A stretch of DNA of 64,000 bases, from NCBI RefSeq assembly GCF_014905175.1, contig NC_057790.1, positions 2,046,001 to 2,110,000 of the forward strand, read 5' to 3'. Below, piece by piece: positions 29,101-43,099 of the stretch. Position 1 is the stretch's first letter, and each line of letters begins with the position of its first letter. The notes beneath the pieces are model-generated. The model was not told where the DNA came from and ran no database searches. It saw nothing but the letters and a program-made list of their open reading frames with translations. Position numbers and translations under genes: made by a program. This DNA is from Aphidius gifuensis. Taxonomy: Eukaryota > Arthropoda > Insecta > Hymenoptera > Braconidae.

Positions 29101-31000
29101 GTTTGTTTTCTCATTTTATTACACTTCGCCCCCTACGTCTAAAAAAAAAAAAGCAAAACAATTGGCGGCCATATTATGTCACAGTTTCGGAGTTGTATAT
29201 TTGGCGGGAATATTCAACCTCATTTAAATTTTCTGTAATTTTTCAAATGATAATTAATTCATCATTAACATGATTATTTAATTCCAACAATTTTGAATGA
29301 AAATTCCGTGTGTTTAATATAATTGGAGTAAATTATTAATATTTATTTTCTGGACTGTTGTCAAGAAAAATAATGATGCAATCCAATGGCTATTTGGACA
29401 TGCTTGAATAATTTTAGACTGGTTTGGACATACAAGGTATGCAATTTTATTTTTCTATCATATTCATTATATTTTGCATTTTAATAATTATCATATTTTA
29501 CAAATTATTGACTTTTTTTTTCATTGACAACAACAATTGAATTTTTATCTAAAAGTAAATTATCATTTTTAAATATATACGTATAAACTACATGTTTTTA
29601 ATCATACAAAAAACATATGTATTTATATTTTGATTAAAAATAATTATATTGTTTATAAATAAAGCAATAAATTATCAAAGAAAATTATTTATTTCCTGGT
29701 TTATTTGTTGGATATAAAAATATTCTTTTGTGATAAAAAAAAAGAGTAAAAAATTCATAAGTATTGAGAAATTATTCAGAGTTTTTAAGATAATAAAATA
29801 AAAGTCTATTGATGTACAATAATAATACACATGCTGAAGGATTGACTTGGTCTCTTGCATTAATGTCATCAACATCTGATGAGACCCACGCGCATTAACT
29901 CGACATCACTTAGCCACTCTTGTAGGCCATATTTATACATGAATAATAGATTAAATTCAAAGAGGCGTATAATTAGGGTGTACATCGATAAAAAAAATAT
30001 ATTCATTGAGAATTTGTATTATAAAAAGCCTTATACCCATGCATTGTGTTAATTTATATAGATAACACACACGAATATCTTTGTATAAAATTAAATCAAA
30101 AAAAAAATAATAATAATATACATATGACAAATGAACTTTTGATATATAATTTCGTATTTAAAATTTAATAAAATTAAAAATTAATAAAATAAAAATATGC
30201 ATAGTTCGTTACATCAAAATCCACTCAAATAATTTAATGATTGAAAGAATGTTAGAGTGGAATTTATGAAAAAAAAAAAATAAAAATATGATAAAGTGCT
30301 CTAACGGCCTACCTGACACTTCTACCTAAAACTCATTAACATATTCGAATTATTTTTAAATCTATTTTAACAAAGAAAAATCAATCCAATCTAGCACATT
30401 GAAATAAAAAAAAAGTAATAATAATAATAATTTAAAAATATAAATACAAGCAATTTCTTTTTCTTTCAATTTTTGTTATTAATTTTGTTTGACGGATATA
30501 TACATATACTTTTAAAAAAGAAAAAAAAAAAAAAAAAACTCGTATTGTGAGACGACGAATTGGTGCCTAAAGCTCGCACGGGGTCAGTTAATTTCTTCAC
30601 CGAGGCGTGTCAACCTGCCAAATATTATGGAAATTTATTCGTGTACAAGATGCCGAGTGTAATGGATTCCCAGTCTCAAGTATGAAGTCATATTTTTTTT
30701 TATTTTTTATATTCATTTATATTTCGAGTATGTATATAATAAAATTTTAATAATAATTTACTTTTTAAAATAACATCATGGAAAAATAATTGTATTAAGA
30801 AAATCATTTTTTGCGGGCATTTGTAATTTGAAAGATAAAAAAAAAAAAAAAAAAAATATGTATATTTATAAAAGAATATTATAATTGATTTTGATAGGTG
30901 ACGAGGATCATGGTGAATCGTTTTCACTGTCATATAATAATATAAGAAAAATGAGAAACAAATTTTATATATATATATAATATTGTAAGGACCAGAGGCA
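17110..31000. other. Gene-poor A/T-rich DNA
   Basis: Nothing here supports a gene. A/T homopolymers and TA-rich tracts alternate with short islands, for example 21340-21470 and 24060-24230. A clean GT repeat of nine copies lies at 23101-23118, and a perfect 16-base palindrome, GGTGTATATATACACC, at 23306-23321. Open frames are short and biased to Phe, Ile and Lys. Scattered CAGGTG/CACCTG hexamers occur at 17566, 18689, 19895, 21518 and 24099. Confidence 0.45.
23101..23118. repeat. GT dinucleotide microsatellite
   Basis: Nine uninterrupted GT copies are followed by a further broken GT stretch (ACATGTGTGTG). The surroundings are non-coding. Confidence 0.9.
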
Positions 31001-34000
31001 AAATACTCCGTGGTTTAAGATTGAACTCAGTTGACCCTCAAGTGTGTTCACCTACACCACCACACCATGGACCCCTTGGGCCTGATTTTAGTCCATGCCT
31101 GTTTCTTTTAAAAGATTTTTGTTTTTTTTTTTGTCTTGATTTCTTCGGTTGTGTCCTTGTCTCCACCTTTTTGCCATCTCGTCGTCGTCAGGATCCATGT
31201 GCACACATTCTAACCGCAGAATAACAGCAGCAAAAGCGAATCTCTTCTAAAATTTATTTCACTCTTTAAAAAATGTAAAAAATTTAATGAAAAATAAAAA
31301 AAAAACATTTACAATCTTGACGTGTAAAAAAGATATCATAAAATAATATATATAAATTATTTTTATTTTTTTTTTTTTTCATTTTTTAAATATCAAATTT
31401 GATTTATTAATCGTAAAGTTATATGGACTTGTTGTTTGATTGAAAAATAATCAAAAAGTTGAATTCATTGGTTTAAAAATTTGAAGGTAAAAATATTTGT
31501 TGAATTGACTGGGTGAGAAAGAGACCATGAAACAGGTGATTGCACCTGCCTTGTAAATCGAATCGAATACGAGGCAGGTGGATTTCATGATGTTAGTTTA
31601 TGTATATGTTTTAAAAAAATAAAATAAAATAAATATATATATACGTGAATGCGTTTCGAAGTCGTATGCTAATTGGGCCAAAAGAGTTTGCCATCACCAT
31701 GCCCCAAACTGGGATTTAACGAGCCACCGAACAGGAAGCTCAATCTTCTTTTTTATTCCCCCAAGGTTTCTTATTCATTATATTTTATTTCAAACATTGC
31801 CATATCAAGATCGATCAACAGTTTAGAATTGACAATTTTCTTGACTTTCCAATGGACCACTTAAAATAAAAATATCAATTGTATATTTATTTTTTTATTT
31901 TTATTCTCAATTCATTTAAATATAAATTTTTTATTTTATCAATCTTTTTAGTATTTATAATAAAAATTTAAATTGTTAATTTATTTTATCAAATAAATAA
32001 ATATAATTTTTTATTATTTATCAAATTTTTAATAATCAGAAAAAAAAAAAAAAAATCAGACACCATGGATAATCGAATGCGGATAACGAGGGCACAAATC
32101 AAAAGTAAAAGAGGTGCCCACCTCAACTTTCTCACTTGTTTCTTCCCCCAAGCGTTATTGGCAGTCAAGAGAGTCCACTTGTTGACTTTTTTTTTTTTTT
32201 TTTTTATTTTATTCATTTATTTATTTATTTATATTTTTCCTTTCTTATTACTTTTTTTTTATTATATTATTTAATTTTTATTATTTCTCTTTACTTTCTT
32301 CATTCTTTTTCACCTCTCGGCAAAATTGTTATAGACTCTATATGTAAGCGTCCTTCGTCCTCTTGCATATGTATAATATAACTGACTGTTAACTGGCTCC
32401 GACAACAAATTGGCATGAATTCTCAGTGGTTTATATATCGAAACACTGGATTGCTGGCCTAAAGCTAAATTTTTTTAAATATATGGACGCATCTTGAGTG
32501 GTCATTTTCAAGGTGAAAAATCGATAAAAACTTTATGCGGATATATACATGGACAGTGCACACACAAGGTCGGAAAAATATATGTATATTCTAGACAGTA
32601 TGTTTATTTAATTTTAAATACATATTATTTTTAAATTTATTCAAATTTTAATTAGAAAAAATAATGTATATATAATTTTGTAAATCTTTTTTTTTTTTTT
32701 TCAAATTAACATTATACATTTTTTTTAATATATAAAATACACATTGACCAATTGAAAAATTACATTTAAAATTAACTTTAGTATATATGAAAGAGGATTT
32801 ATTAAAAAAAAAAAAAAAAAAAAACTATATGCATGGTGTCTGCAAACAAATTCTTACAATTCCTTTCGCTACCGTTTATAGTCGTGCATGCGACCCAGTA
32901 AACGATCTTGAAAGCGCGCTCTTTCAATTGACCATTGATCTCAACCTTTTTCCATTAATCGTTTAGTTAACGCAATTTTTTTTTTACCCTGCAATAATAT
33001 TACCCAATAAAATAAATAAATAAAAGAAAAAAAAAAAAACTAAATAGATTAATATAAACAAATAAAAATTTTAAATTGTATTTTTAAATTGTTTTTATTA
33101 AATCAGTTAATGAAAAATAAATAAATAAATAAATAATTCACATGTTGATGACATTTTGTGATGGTGTGTCTTGAAACTTTCCAAAGGTTCCAAGTGCAGT
33201 ACTTCACTTTATTATCGATCGTAATGCCGAATGAGGGCTGTTACGAATATTCAGTAAGTGAATGAGACCAATTGTAAATTGTCTACCCAACTATATAAGG
33301 TCATTTGTCCAATGGTTTTAACCGTGTTATATATATACATACATACAAACCAGAATAACCAAACGACATCACGAGAGCTTTGCCTGATTTGGTGATAGAT
33401 TCATATGTGTTTGTGCCTGTCTGTGTGTATACAACACATATACGATTATAATGCAAAAGACGATTGGCCATTTTATGCGTGCACCTGTGCTGAATTCATT
33501 TTTTTATTTTATATTTTAATGCACATTTGTGCTGAAATTATTTTTATTTTATTTTATTATTTTTAATATATATCGTGAGATTAAAATTTAAAAAATATAA
33601 TATATATATTTATTATATTATGTCGCAAATAAATTGCCAAATAGATTGAAACATTTATATTGTGATTTTCAGTATATTTATTCAACTTTTATTTCAATAA
33701 ATAATATATAAAATCAGTTGCAAAATAATTGTTATAATAATCATATGTGATATTTATTTATTTGTGACATTATTTTGTTTTATTAACAATCAACATTAAT
33801 TACAGCGAATCTTTTAAAAGATGCCAATTAAAGTTTGTGATATCACATCAAGCAATCGTATAATCTTTGTGGTATTGGCCGTAACAAATGACAAGTTTCA
33901 ATCGTGTGACAACTATAATTTTTATTTTTAAATTTAAAATAGAGATTTGTAAAAGAAGGTTAAGCAATTCTAGAGTAAAACTTTACCCACACACACACGT

Positions 34001-36293
34001 AAAGCGGGTTTTATACAAAACACATGTGTTATTGTTTAAGACAAAGATAAAAAAAATAAAAAGTAATTGTTTATAATTTAGTTTGGCAAATGTGGCAGTA
34101 TGAAAATTATACAAGTACGAGATAAACACACACGTACATAGATTAACGTCTTTCGTGATAGAGACCCCCTTGGTTTTTGTAATAATAATAATAATAAAAA
34201 TAATAAAAACGAGTTGGGTCATGTACCGTCAAAAAGGTCTGTTTGCCTATTATAAAAATGCACTGATCCATAAACAGGCAATTATCGTGAATAAGATATG
34301 AAAGAGGGCGCCAAAGTCGTGATTCAATAGTCAAGTGATTCAGATAATCTCTAAATTGCCTGCCAAATGGATCAATGATATCAAAATATATGTATATATA
34401 ATATATATAATCCATCATCGTAAATTTGAATTTCTTCAGGCCAATGTTTCATCTTGAATCAATAGTTTCTATTTTGTTGAGTTGTTTTTTTTTTTTATAA
34501 ATAAATAATTTATCGTTTAAGATTAAAGAGGAAAAAAAATATAATTATTCTTTGATGTTGGACAAGTGTATAGTGGTGACATTAAGTATAGTATCGACCA
34601 AGTCTGACTCACAAAGTGTCATAGCAGTTTACGTATTTTCTAAGAAAAATAAAATGAAAACAAAAAAAAAAAAAAAACTATCAAACTGTTGAAGAAAGAT
34701 TGTTGTAAGACAAGTATGGTTAATGGTTATATATAATTGCAAAGCTTAAAGAAAGTTTAATGGCTTGAAGTAAAACAATGTGTATATAAGCAGCAGCCAT
34801 TTTCTTCTTGTGTTAAAAGACCACCATTTGAGTCAACTCGATACACAACGATATGGCGCATTGTCTTGCAGTGTGGCCTACCGTTTATAAAAACCAAAGA
34901 CCCCCATGTATTTTGCCGTTTTTTTTTTTTATATCTACCATTAATCTGTTGCAGTTAAAATTTTTCGGTGGTTAAAATTCAATTGTGCGAATAAAATAAC
35001 ACAGTGAAAAAACCATAAACTTACCAACTTTACTTATTACACACTTTTGTTCGTTGAGATTTTTGGAATTTTTTTTTTTTGATTTTAAATTGATGATTAT
35101 ATATATACACAGTGAGAATAAGAGACGAAGTAAAATAAATATTGAAAAAAACTAAAAATAAAAAAGAAACAAAAGAAATAAATATTTAAGAAAAAAAAAA
35201 AAAAAAACAAAATGATCATCGTTCGTTCCGCTGAAATCGCAGTTTAAAAAAGTAGACATAAAAACGTCCCAGTCACTTCCACGAATTAACATAAATCCCG
35301 GGGGTTTATAATCTTTCACGGTGTCTGGATGCTACGTTTTCAAGCATTATGCTATAGGATATATATTGGATACATATATATATATATAAATACAAGGATG
35401 CAGCACTGTGTTACGATACGATCAACGGTGGCATGCGGAGTTCGTTCGAGAGCCAGGGCCGGCAGGTGTTGGTATGCGAAATTATCACGTTAAAGCCGCC
35501 GTACATTTTTCATCATTTGACCTCGGCTAACACTTAAAAACCAAACACTTGTCTTGTCTCTATATAATCCCCAATCACTACACAATTATAGACACAGAAA
35601 CATGAATTAATGCAATTTGATTATGGCTCAAAAAAGATTTTTTCTTTTTCTGTAGAAGAAAAAAATCATACACCAACTGAATGATCATCCAAGCTTATTA
35701 TTGAAGAATTTCTTAAATCGATTGACCCGTTCCCAAAGAATTCAGCTATGTTCTCTATTGATAGATATTTCTTTTCTTCTATTTATATATTTTTTTTTTC
35801 TATTTTTACTATATACAGAAGAAAAAAAAAAAAGCAAAAATATAGAAAGAAAATAATATAAAAATTTATAAAATTGAAGGTGGGAAAGAAAAAAAAAATC
35901 TTCCCATAGAAAGAAACAGGTAGGTATCCAATTCTCATTCAGATGACAGGTACCACAACTTTTTTGTCCGGTTTGTTGTCAAGTATCAAAAGAATCATTG
36001 TAAAATAGATTAATGTATGCAAAAATTATTGAAAAAATATATTTTTCCCACCGGAACAAGTGAGAGAAATAATAATAACAATATAAATGAAAAAAAAAGA
36101 GCTATTTCAAACGCCGAAGGTTCTCGTGTTTCACCTGTGTATCGGCATCAGTGTTGATCCCTTGGTTTTTTTTTTTTTCTTTTCATATTTCATTTAGTGT
36201 ATATCCTGGGATCCTTGGATACATGCCCAAGGATCTGGTTCCCATACTATTGCACTATTATCACTTAGCTATAACTTTTTTTTCTTTTCTTCT

Positions 36294-36311
36294 CATCATC
36301 ATCATCATCAT
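36294..36311. repeat. CAT trinucleotide repeat
   Basis: Six perfect CAT copies in non-coding DNA. A similar six-copy CAT run occurs at 44999-45016. Confidence 0.85.
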
Positions 36312-37566
36312 TTTTTTACTCTTAATATTTTCTATATACATGTATAAATTTATTTTTTGTCCATTTTCAATCATATCATGATGAGAAAATTAATTTGCCT
36401 TACTTAAATCATCAAATTAAACCATGAAATGCTAAATTAAATTTATAACATACTTTAAGTTTTTTTTTTCACCCTCTAATTCATCACCTAACATATATTA
36501 CTTAATCACTTTTCAATCCGTCAAGAAAATATCTTCTGGTCTCACTGCAATCAACATTTTTTCACTATTTTTTTTTAAAATAAAAACAAGAAAGAAAAAA
36601 AAATCATTCATTCGACTCGTTGTGAGGTCAATGATGCTTCGCTATATCTCATATGTATATTCAAGTGAGGAAGGACGTAAAGAGGGATATATTAATGCAT
36701 TTTATTGCTAGTATTTTTTTATTTTTTTTTTGTTTAGAATATATATACACAAATGGAGAAAGTAATGTACCAAACTGGGAGTTAAACACTAACGAACACG
36801 TGCATATGACTTTTTTTTATTTGAAATTTTTTTTTTTTTTTTCGTCGTGTGTATATTGAAACAAGCGATCTTGTTGGTCGAAGTGAATCGCTTTCACGTA
36901 ACCCCGTGAGAACTAGGGACACAAGAGCCACTTCTGTGACTCTATTTTATATTTCTCTTTTTCTTTCTCTTTCTCACCTTCATTTTACAATTTCATCTGA
37001 TAAAAATTTGTCATCAAAGATATGATTTTTTGCATCAAAAAAAATATATTTATTAATATGAAAAAACAATTTAATATAATTTTCATTTTATTATAATATA
37101 ATTTCATAATATATCTAAAAAAAAAAATAAGTTGATTATTTTCTCACATAAGAAAAAGAAGAAAAGAAAAAAAAATATCTATCTATTTTTATTGAACACA
37201 TGAAAACAAAAGACAATGATAATTATCGTCACGGGTGGTCCATAGTGATCTTGGCGTCCCTTTAATACAAAAGGTGGAGTATGTGGCGGATTAGTTGTTG
37301 TTTAGATATAATCTTGTCTTCTAGCATACAGTTTGACTCGTTGGAGCGTGATACGTCGTAAGTGTCGATAGGCAAAAACCCCGTTTCACAAATTCTCCAT
37401 CTCTTTTTTTTTCCTATTTATTTATATATTTATTTTTTATTTTCCTCATAGCGCACAGTTAACATACATGTTGTTTGAGTATATATATCGTATGAGCAAA
37501 GTCAACATTGTCCCGCTATAAATTCATGGAATCGATGAGACCAGATGAGACATTGATAATTCAGTC

Positions 37567-37589
37567 TGACTTGTCTACGTGACAAGTCA
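37567..37589. repeat. Perfect 9-base inverted repeat with 5-base spacer
   Basis: TGACTTGTC (37567-37575) and GACAAGTCA (37581-37589) are exact reverse complements around TACGT. The short spacer would allow a hairpin in RNA or a dimer-binding operator in DNA. It lies in non-coding sequence, and I cannot tell which, if either, applies. Confidence 0.6.
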
Positions 37590-40500
37590 TGAATGCACCA
37601 AGCATCAGACTTGAATAAATTTTATAGTTTGATAGTGTTTCATATAGCTAGGTAGGGTTGCTAGACACCGCAGAGTGAATGGCATCAAATCCAAGATATA
37701 CTTCAATTTGTGATATTCTTGAATTTTTATTTTTAAACATTTATTTTTAATTTTTTAAATTTTTTTTTCAAATTTTATTTATTATACATATTATTTTGTG
37801 GGAAAATGTCAAACTAACTTGTGTATTTTTATGATTTTTTTTTTCAATGAAAAAGTGTATATTTATAGTGATGGTTTTTTTTATATTTAAAAAAAAAAAA
37901 ATTATAAAAAAATTAATGGGAGCAAATGTTTATCAAGAATTGCAAAAACTTATTCACGATAAATTGCATGAATATCATTTCATTGGTTTAATATATATCC
38001 ATGTACAATCTGGTGCAATCATTTTTGCTCGTCCATGATATACTAGAGTATATATAAAAACTACGTAAGTAAAAATATCTATTTAAACTCCCGCGGTGAC
38101 TGATTAGACCAGTCACGGTTCCCTATTACGTGGGAAAGTTGTTTAAGATCGATGAATTTACAAATCTCCACTTTTGATAATCATTTTTTTTTTCCCTTTT
38201 TTTTTATTTCATTTTTGTGTTCTCTTATTTTTTTTTCAACAGCAGCAACTCTGCTACCTGTATCATAAATTTACACCATAATTTATCATCAACAAATTAA
38301 TTAGCTTCTCTTAATCATTTCATCTCTACTTTTTTTTTTATTTTTGTTTTCAATATATATTTTTTAATCACAATCAAATCATTATTTTATAAACATTATA
38401 TATTTCATCTTGCTGATGATTTAACACACAAGAAAGTGTAGATGAGATTTACACAGGAAACTAAACCCCATCGTGTATAAGAAGGCAGGTGCAAATATAT
38501 ATAGTGGTCTGTGAGAGTCACTAAAAATTCAGCGTCCTGCAGGGTCAAAGAGGGTGAGAATATTCATCTTTGACGGATATATATATTCTCCAACCGATCC
38601 ATCATTTTCTCACGATATAAATTCATACATGATTTTTTTTCTTCATTTTAAATTTATACTTTTAATTTTCTATTTTTAATATTTACACCGCACATGTATT
38701 TTGGTGACAAATCAAAAAGGAAAATAAGGAGAAAAAAAAATGTAGCTGTGTGTTAGTTGAAGGATGTAATATAAAAGTAATCTTTTGACCCAAAATAATT
38801 GAACATGATACACATGAGATATTAATGACTAGGAGTCATGTGAAACGACGTTGATGAACTGACCAGTTTAGCATTATATTGCAAGGTTCAATATAGAGTT
38901 TTAATATAATAATATACACATGGCGTATTATGGCAGGACGTGATTATATAGCGGGCAAAAACGTAACAAGATAATGTACCGCGATGGGATTACATTGGTT
39001 GTTGTTGCTGTTGTATATATATTTATTATCCATATAGACGTGCAAAAGTTGATTTTTGTATATAGTGGCAACGTTGCCATCAAAATTTTATATTTCAAGT
39101 ACTTTTTTTTAAATTTTTTATTCATCCAATACAATCGTCTCTACTTGATTCACTGCACGACTTTCCGACCTGGTCAAACCATCACATGAGGGTCACATTT
39201 TCTTATTTCATCGTTGTTAACCCTTTTTTTTTAAATAAAATTATAAAAGTACAGTTGGTTCCTCGTGAATTTATCATACATGATGTATGCTCATTTTGTT
39301 TAATAACATTCAACAAAATTATTATTTTAAAAATATATATTTATTTTGACATATATGTATGTATAAAATAAAAAATGAATTTAATTTTTTTTCCTTTTTC
39401 GATATTGGATATTTCGACATTAATATATATTTTTTTTTTTTTATTATCCATGCACACAAATAACGGTTTACTTTTATATTATTATATAAAAATAATTATT
39501 AAAATAATTGACATTCAATTTAATATATTTTTTTCTCATTTGCCATTATATAAAAATTGCTTATGAATATTTTTATGCAGACAGAAGTCATTTTACCTTT
39601 CAATCGTAATAGTGATATTCAAATATTATAAACAAATTTCACACATTAATTTGCCAATCATCATGAACAATTGACATTCATAGACATAAATATATATTTA
39701 TTTTTCATCAATTTATTTTTATAATAAAATAAATTTTATATTTATATTCATATTGATTTATGAATTAATAATCTTATTACATTAATGTGGGAATAAAATA
39801 TTACGATATTTAAATTTATTTATTTTTATGTTATTTATTAGAAACAAAATAATGTTTATGTGGTTTTGAACGTCAAAAATATAATCGACAAGTCGATATG
39901 TGCCAAGAATTCGTACGGATTGGAATGTGGTTCTGTTCACTGAGGACCCACACCTTTCTTATTCTTTCATTTCTTTTCTTATTATTATTATTATTATTTT
40001 TAGTTGTTTTTTATTTATTTATTTTTTATTTTCATATATGTATATATGCCCGACACACGTGTACAAAAAGCGTCTTATATATTTTTTTGGTGTGTGTTTG
40101 AATCTTGGGGGTCAAGAATCCACATAGCCCATGCAACGTATTGCATTTGACCCTCACTGTTATTTCGTGTGCAACTCAGCTTGACACATCATGAATAAGA
40201 TGCCAAAAATATTTTATTATCAATTTTTATTCATTAATTCTTATATACGTATATATACTTGTAAACATTTTTTTTTTTTTTCATCTTTCAATGATTATTT
40301 TCAATATTCTCAGTTGATTGAAAATAAATTTAAATATAATAAAAAAAAGTTGAATTTATTATTTTTTGAATTAAAAAATTTAATTATTGTTATTTTAATT
40401 GTCTTTAAAAGTTTCCGGCTTAGAACGGAAGTGTTTAGTCTTCGTCACGGATATTTTGTTAATTACCCTACTGGTCCCGGACACGAGGGATTCGTGAACC

Positions 40501-43099
40501 CTTTCAAATATATATTTTTTTTGATACTCATTCGTCTTGTGAATAATATATACATGTATGTAGATCATAAGAAAAAAATACGATGTATATAACAGGTACG
40601 AGGGTGCTTGTCTTGTTTTTCATCGACACCTGGCAGCCAGTATGTTGAATTAATTTTTCAGATTAGTCTTTATTGGCTGCTACCTGTGTACAAATGTCAT
40701 GTATACAGTTGTATGAAAAAAAAAATATATATATATATTAATAATGGTGCTTTGAGACAAGCTAAGAAGATTTGGATTAATGTATTCCGGGGCCACGGTA
40801 TAATGAATATAATGAATATATATTTATTAAAAATTAAAAAAAAAGCCACAATGTTGGATCATAAAATTTTTAGATACAATGAAATGCCTATGATAATTCT
40901 TTTTTGTATATTATTATTTTTTTTCTATCCAATTTCCTTATATAAAAAGGACAAACATCATCGGTCTTTCGGACATTTAATTGGTCATTGTTTTTCTCTC
41001 TGCACTTACTCTCATATGAATTTCAAAATACCACGATATTGTCAAAATGTGCTCGTAAATATAAATAACACAATAATATCATAAACAAAATGATAATTTT
41101 TTTTTTTATGAGAAAAATAAATAAATAAATTGTTTGCTTTATTATTTATTTTTTGTTTGATTGAAAATTGTTTTTTTTTTTCCAAAAATATTAAAAGAAA
41201 ATATCAGTAGCCTTAAATTTTTTAAGCAGTTTTTTGGATCATTTGTATTTGGATAGGACTTAATAGTGAAGCAACTAGCGTGGGAGTTGATTCAATTTTA
41301 AAATACTATATGAAGAATCCTTCGATGGATTATCGAAGCCATGCGAGTGCACACTTTCTTAATTTTTTTCTTGTTCTTTTACTTATATATTTTTTATTTA
41401 TTTTTTTCTTACAACATATATATATATTTTTTTTTTCATTTTTCATTGAATGCATAAGAGGCCTATCCGTTTCAGTTCTCATTGTCTCGGTGGCAGTGTA
41501 CCTTTGATGTCTACCCGCTACTTGCTTGTAAAACGCCCCGTTAAATTAGGCGAAAGACTTTACCACCGTGCACACTGGCAAAAGAGTATATAGAAGTGAG
41601 GTCAGGTTGCCTTCATCGTGATCCTCATTTTTATACCCTCACACACCACTACAGGGGTCATCGCTTTTGCTTCTCATTGTACTCCCCAGTTGGTTTTAAA
41701 ATCACCACAACTATTGTATATATATATAACCAGATACAAGACTTTTTTAAAAATTCCATTGTGTGTCTTTTGTCCTTTTATCGTTCGATTTTCTCAGCAA
41801 TTTTTATTTTCTACTTTTTGTTTTTTATATTGACAAGTTTAGCATGCAAATTTCTCTTCTAATAGCTAATGCAATTGCATTTTTACAACTACAAACAATG
41901 TTTAAAGTCAGTTTTTTATTTTTCTTGTAAATTATTATTATCATTATTATTTGTTGTTAGCGCTGACAAGCTTCTTCATTTTGAGTTTTAATTTTTTTTT
42001 TCCATATGTTAAGAAATCTTTTTGGTTATATACAAAGTTGAAGACACTTTGTTACATTTCATAAAAATCCCACGCTTTCATTGAAATCACAGCATCCTTT
42101 ATTATGGTCTAGTTGATTCAATATCACGTCTGGTTTCTCGTCGATGAATTTAGCCTTTTATAAGATTTAAACTTTTAACATATCAAAAAAAAAAATATAA
42201 TAATAAGAAAAAATAAAGAAAAAACTTAAAAATTTTATGAATGACATTCAAAATATCGTGGTTTTTTTCCATGTCCAAGAATTAACTATCAAAAGAAAAT
42301 TCATTTTATAAAAAAAAAGCTATTCTCAGGGTAAATATGTCTTGATGAAAATTTTATTTAAAAATAAAATAACATTATAAACTGACGAGGCAAATCTAAT
42401 CGACACCCTTGTTTTTATTTTTATTTATGATAATAAATAAAATATATACATGCAAATTTGTATAAGAAAATATACAGATTTACGGTAATGTTAACGCCCC
42501 AATGTGATCGGTGAGGTTAAACGTTGGTCCAGAGGCGTCAGTCGAGTAAATGACGACTATTAGGGTAGAGTTTATAATGATACTTTGAAGCCTTCTGCAA
42601 AATGCCTCAAGGTACAAATGATTATTTTTCACACTACATATATTTATACATATGAATTTTCAGTAATAACGACACGTTTTTGAATTTTTTTTTTCCTTTT
42701 TTTTTCTTAATAAACTCGTGTGTACTTATTCGCAATGAATTTCCCATTAAATGTTTATCTCAGAAGTTGAAAAAAAAAAAACAAAAAACAGTTCTTATCT
42801 AATTCGACGTACTTAGCCAAGTTGCCCCAAGTCTATATTTGATCCAACCTTGTTGAAAAAAAAAAAACTCTCAGTTATTCTTAATCCTTCACAAGAATTG
42901 TATAATATTTAAAATATTCATTTGAATTTTAAACGTGATACAAATTTTTCTATGATCATTATAGACCTTGAAATTATTTATTAATCTTTTTTTTATATAA
43001 TATATAATATCAAATAATACAAATGTAAAATTGAAAAGATCGGAAGTCGTATTATTCATTTATATACAGTAAAATTTCAAGATTCTTGAGTGTATAATA

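Noticed and set aside
40191..41084. Two adjacent plus-strand frames of 133 and 158 codons
   Set aside because: A/T-driven residues, no family motif, no sensible start context. Chance open frames of this size occur when stops are missed in mixed islands.
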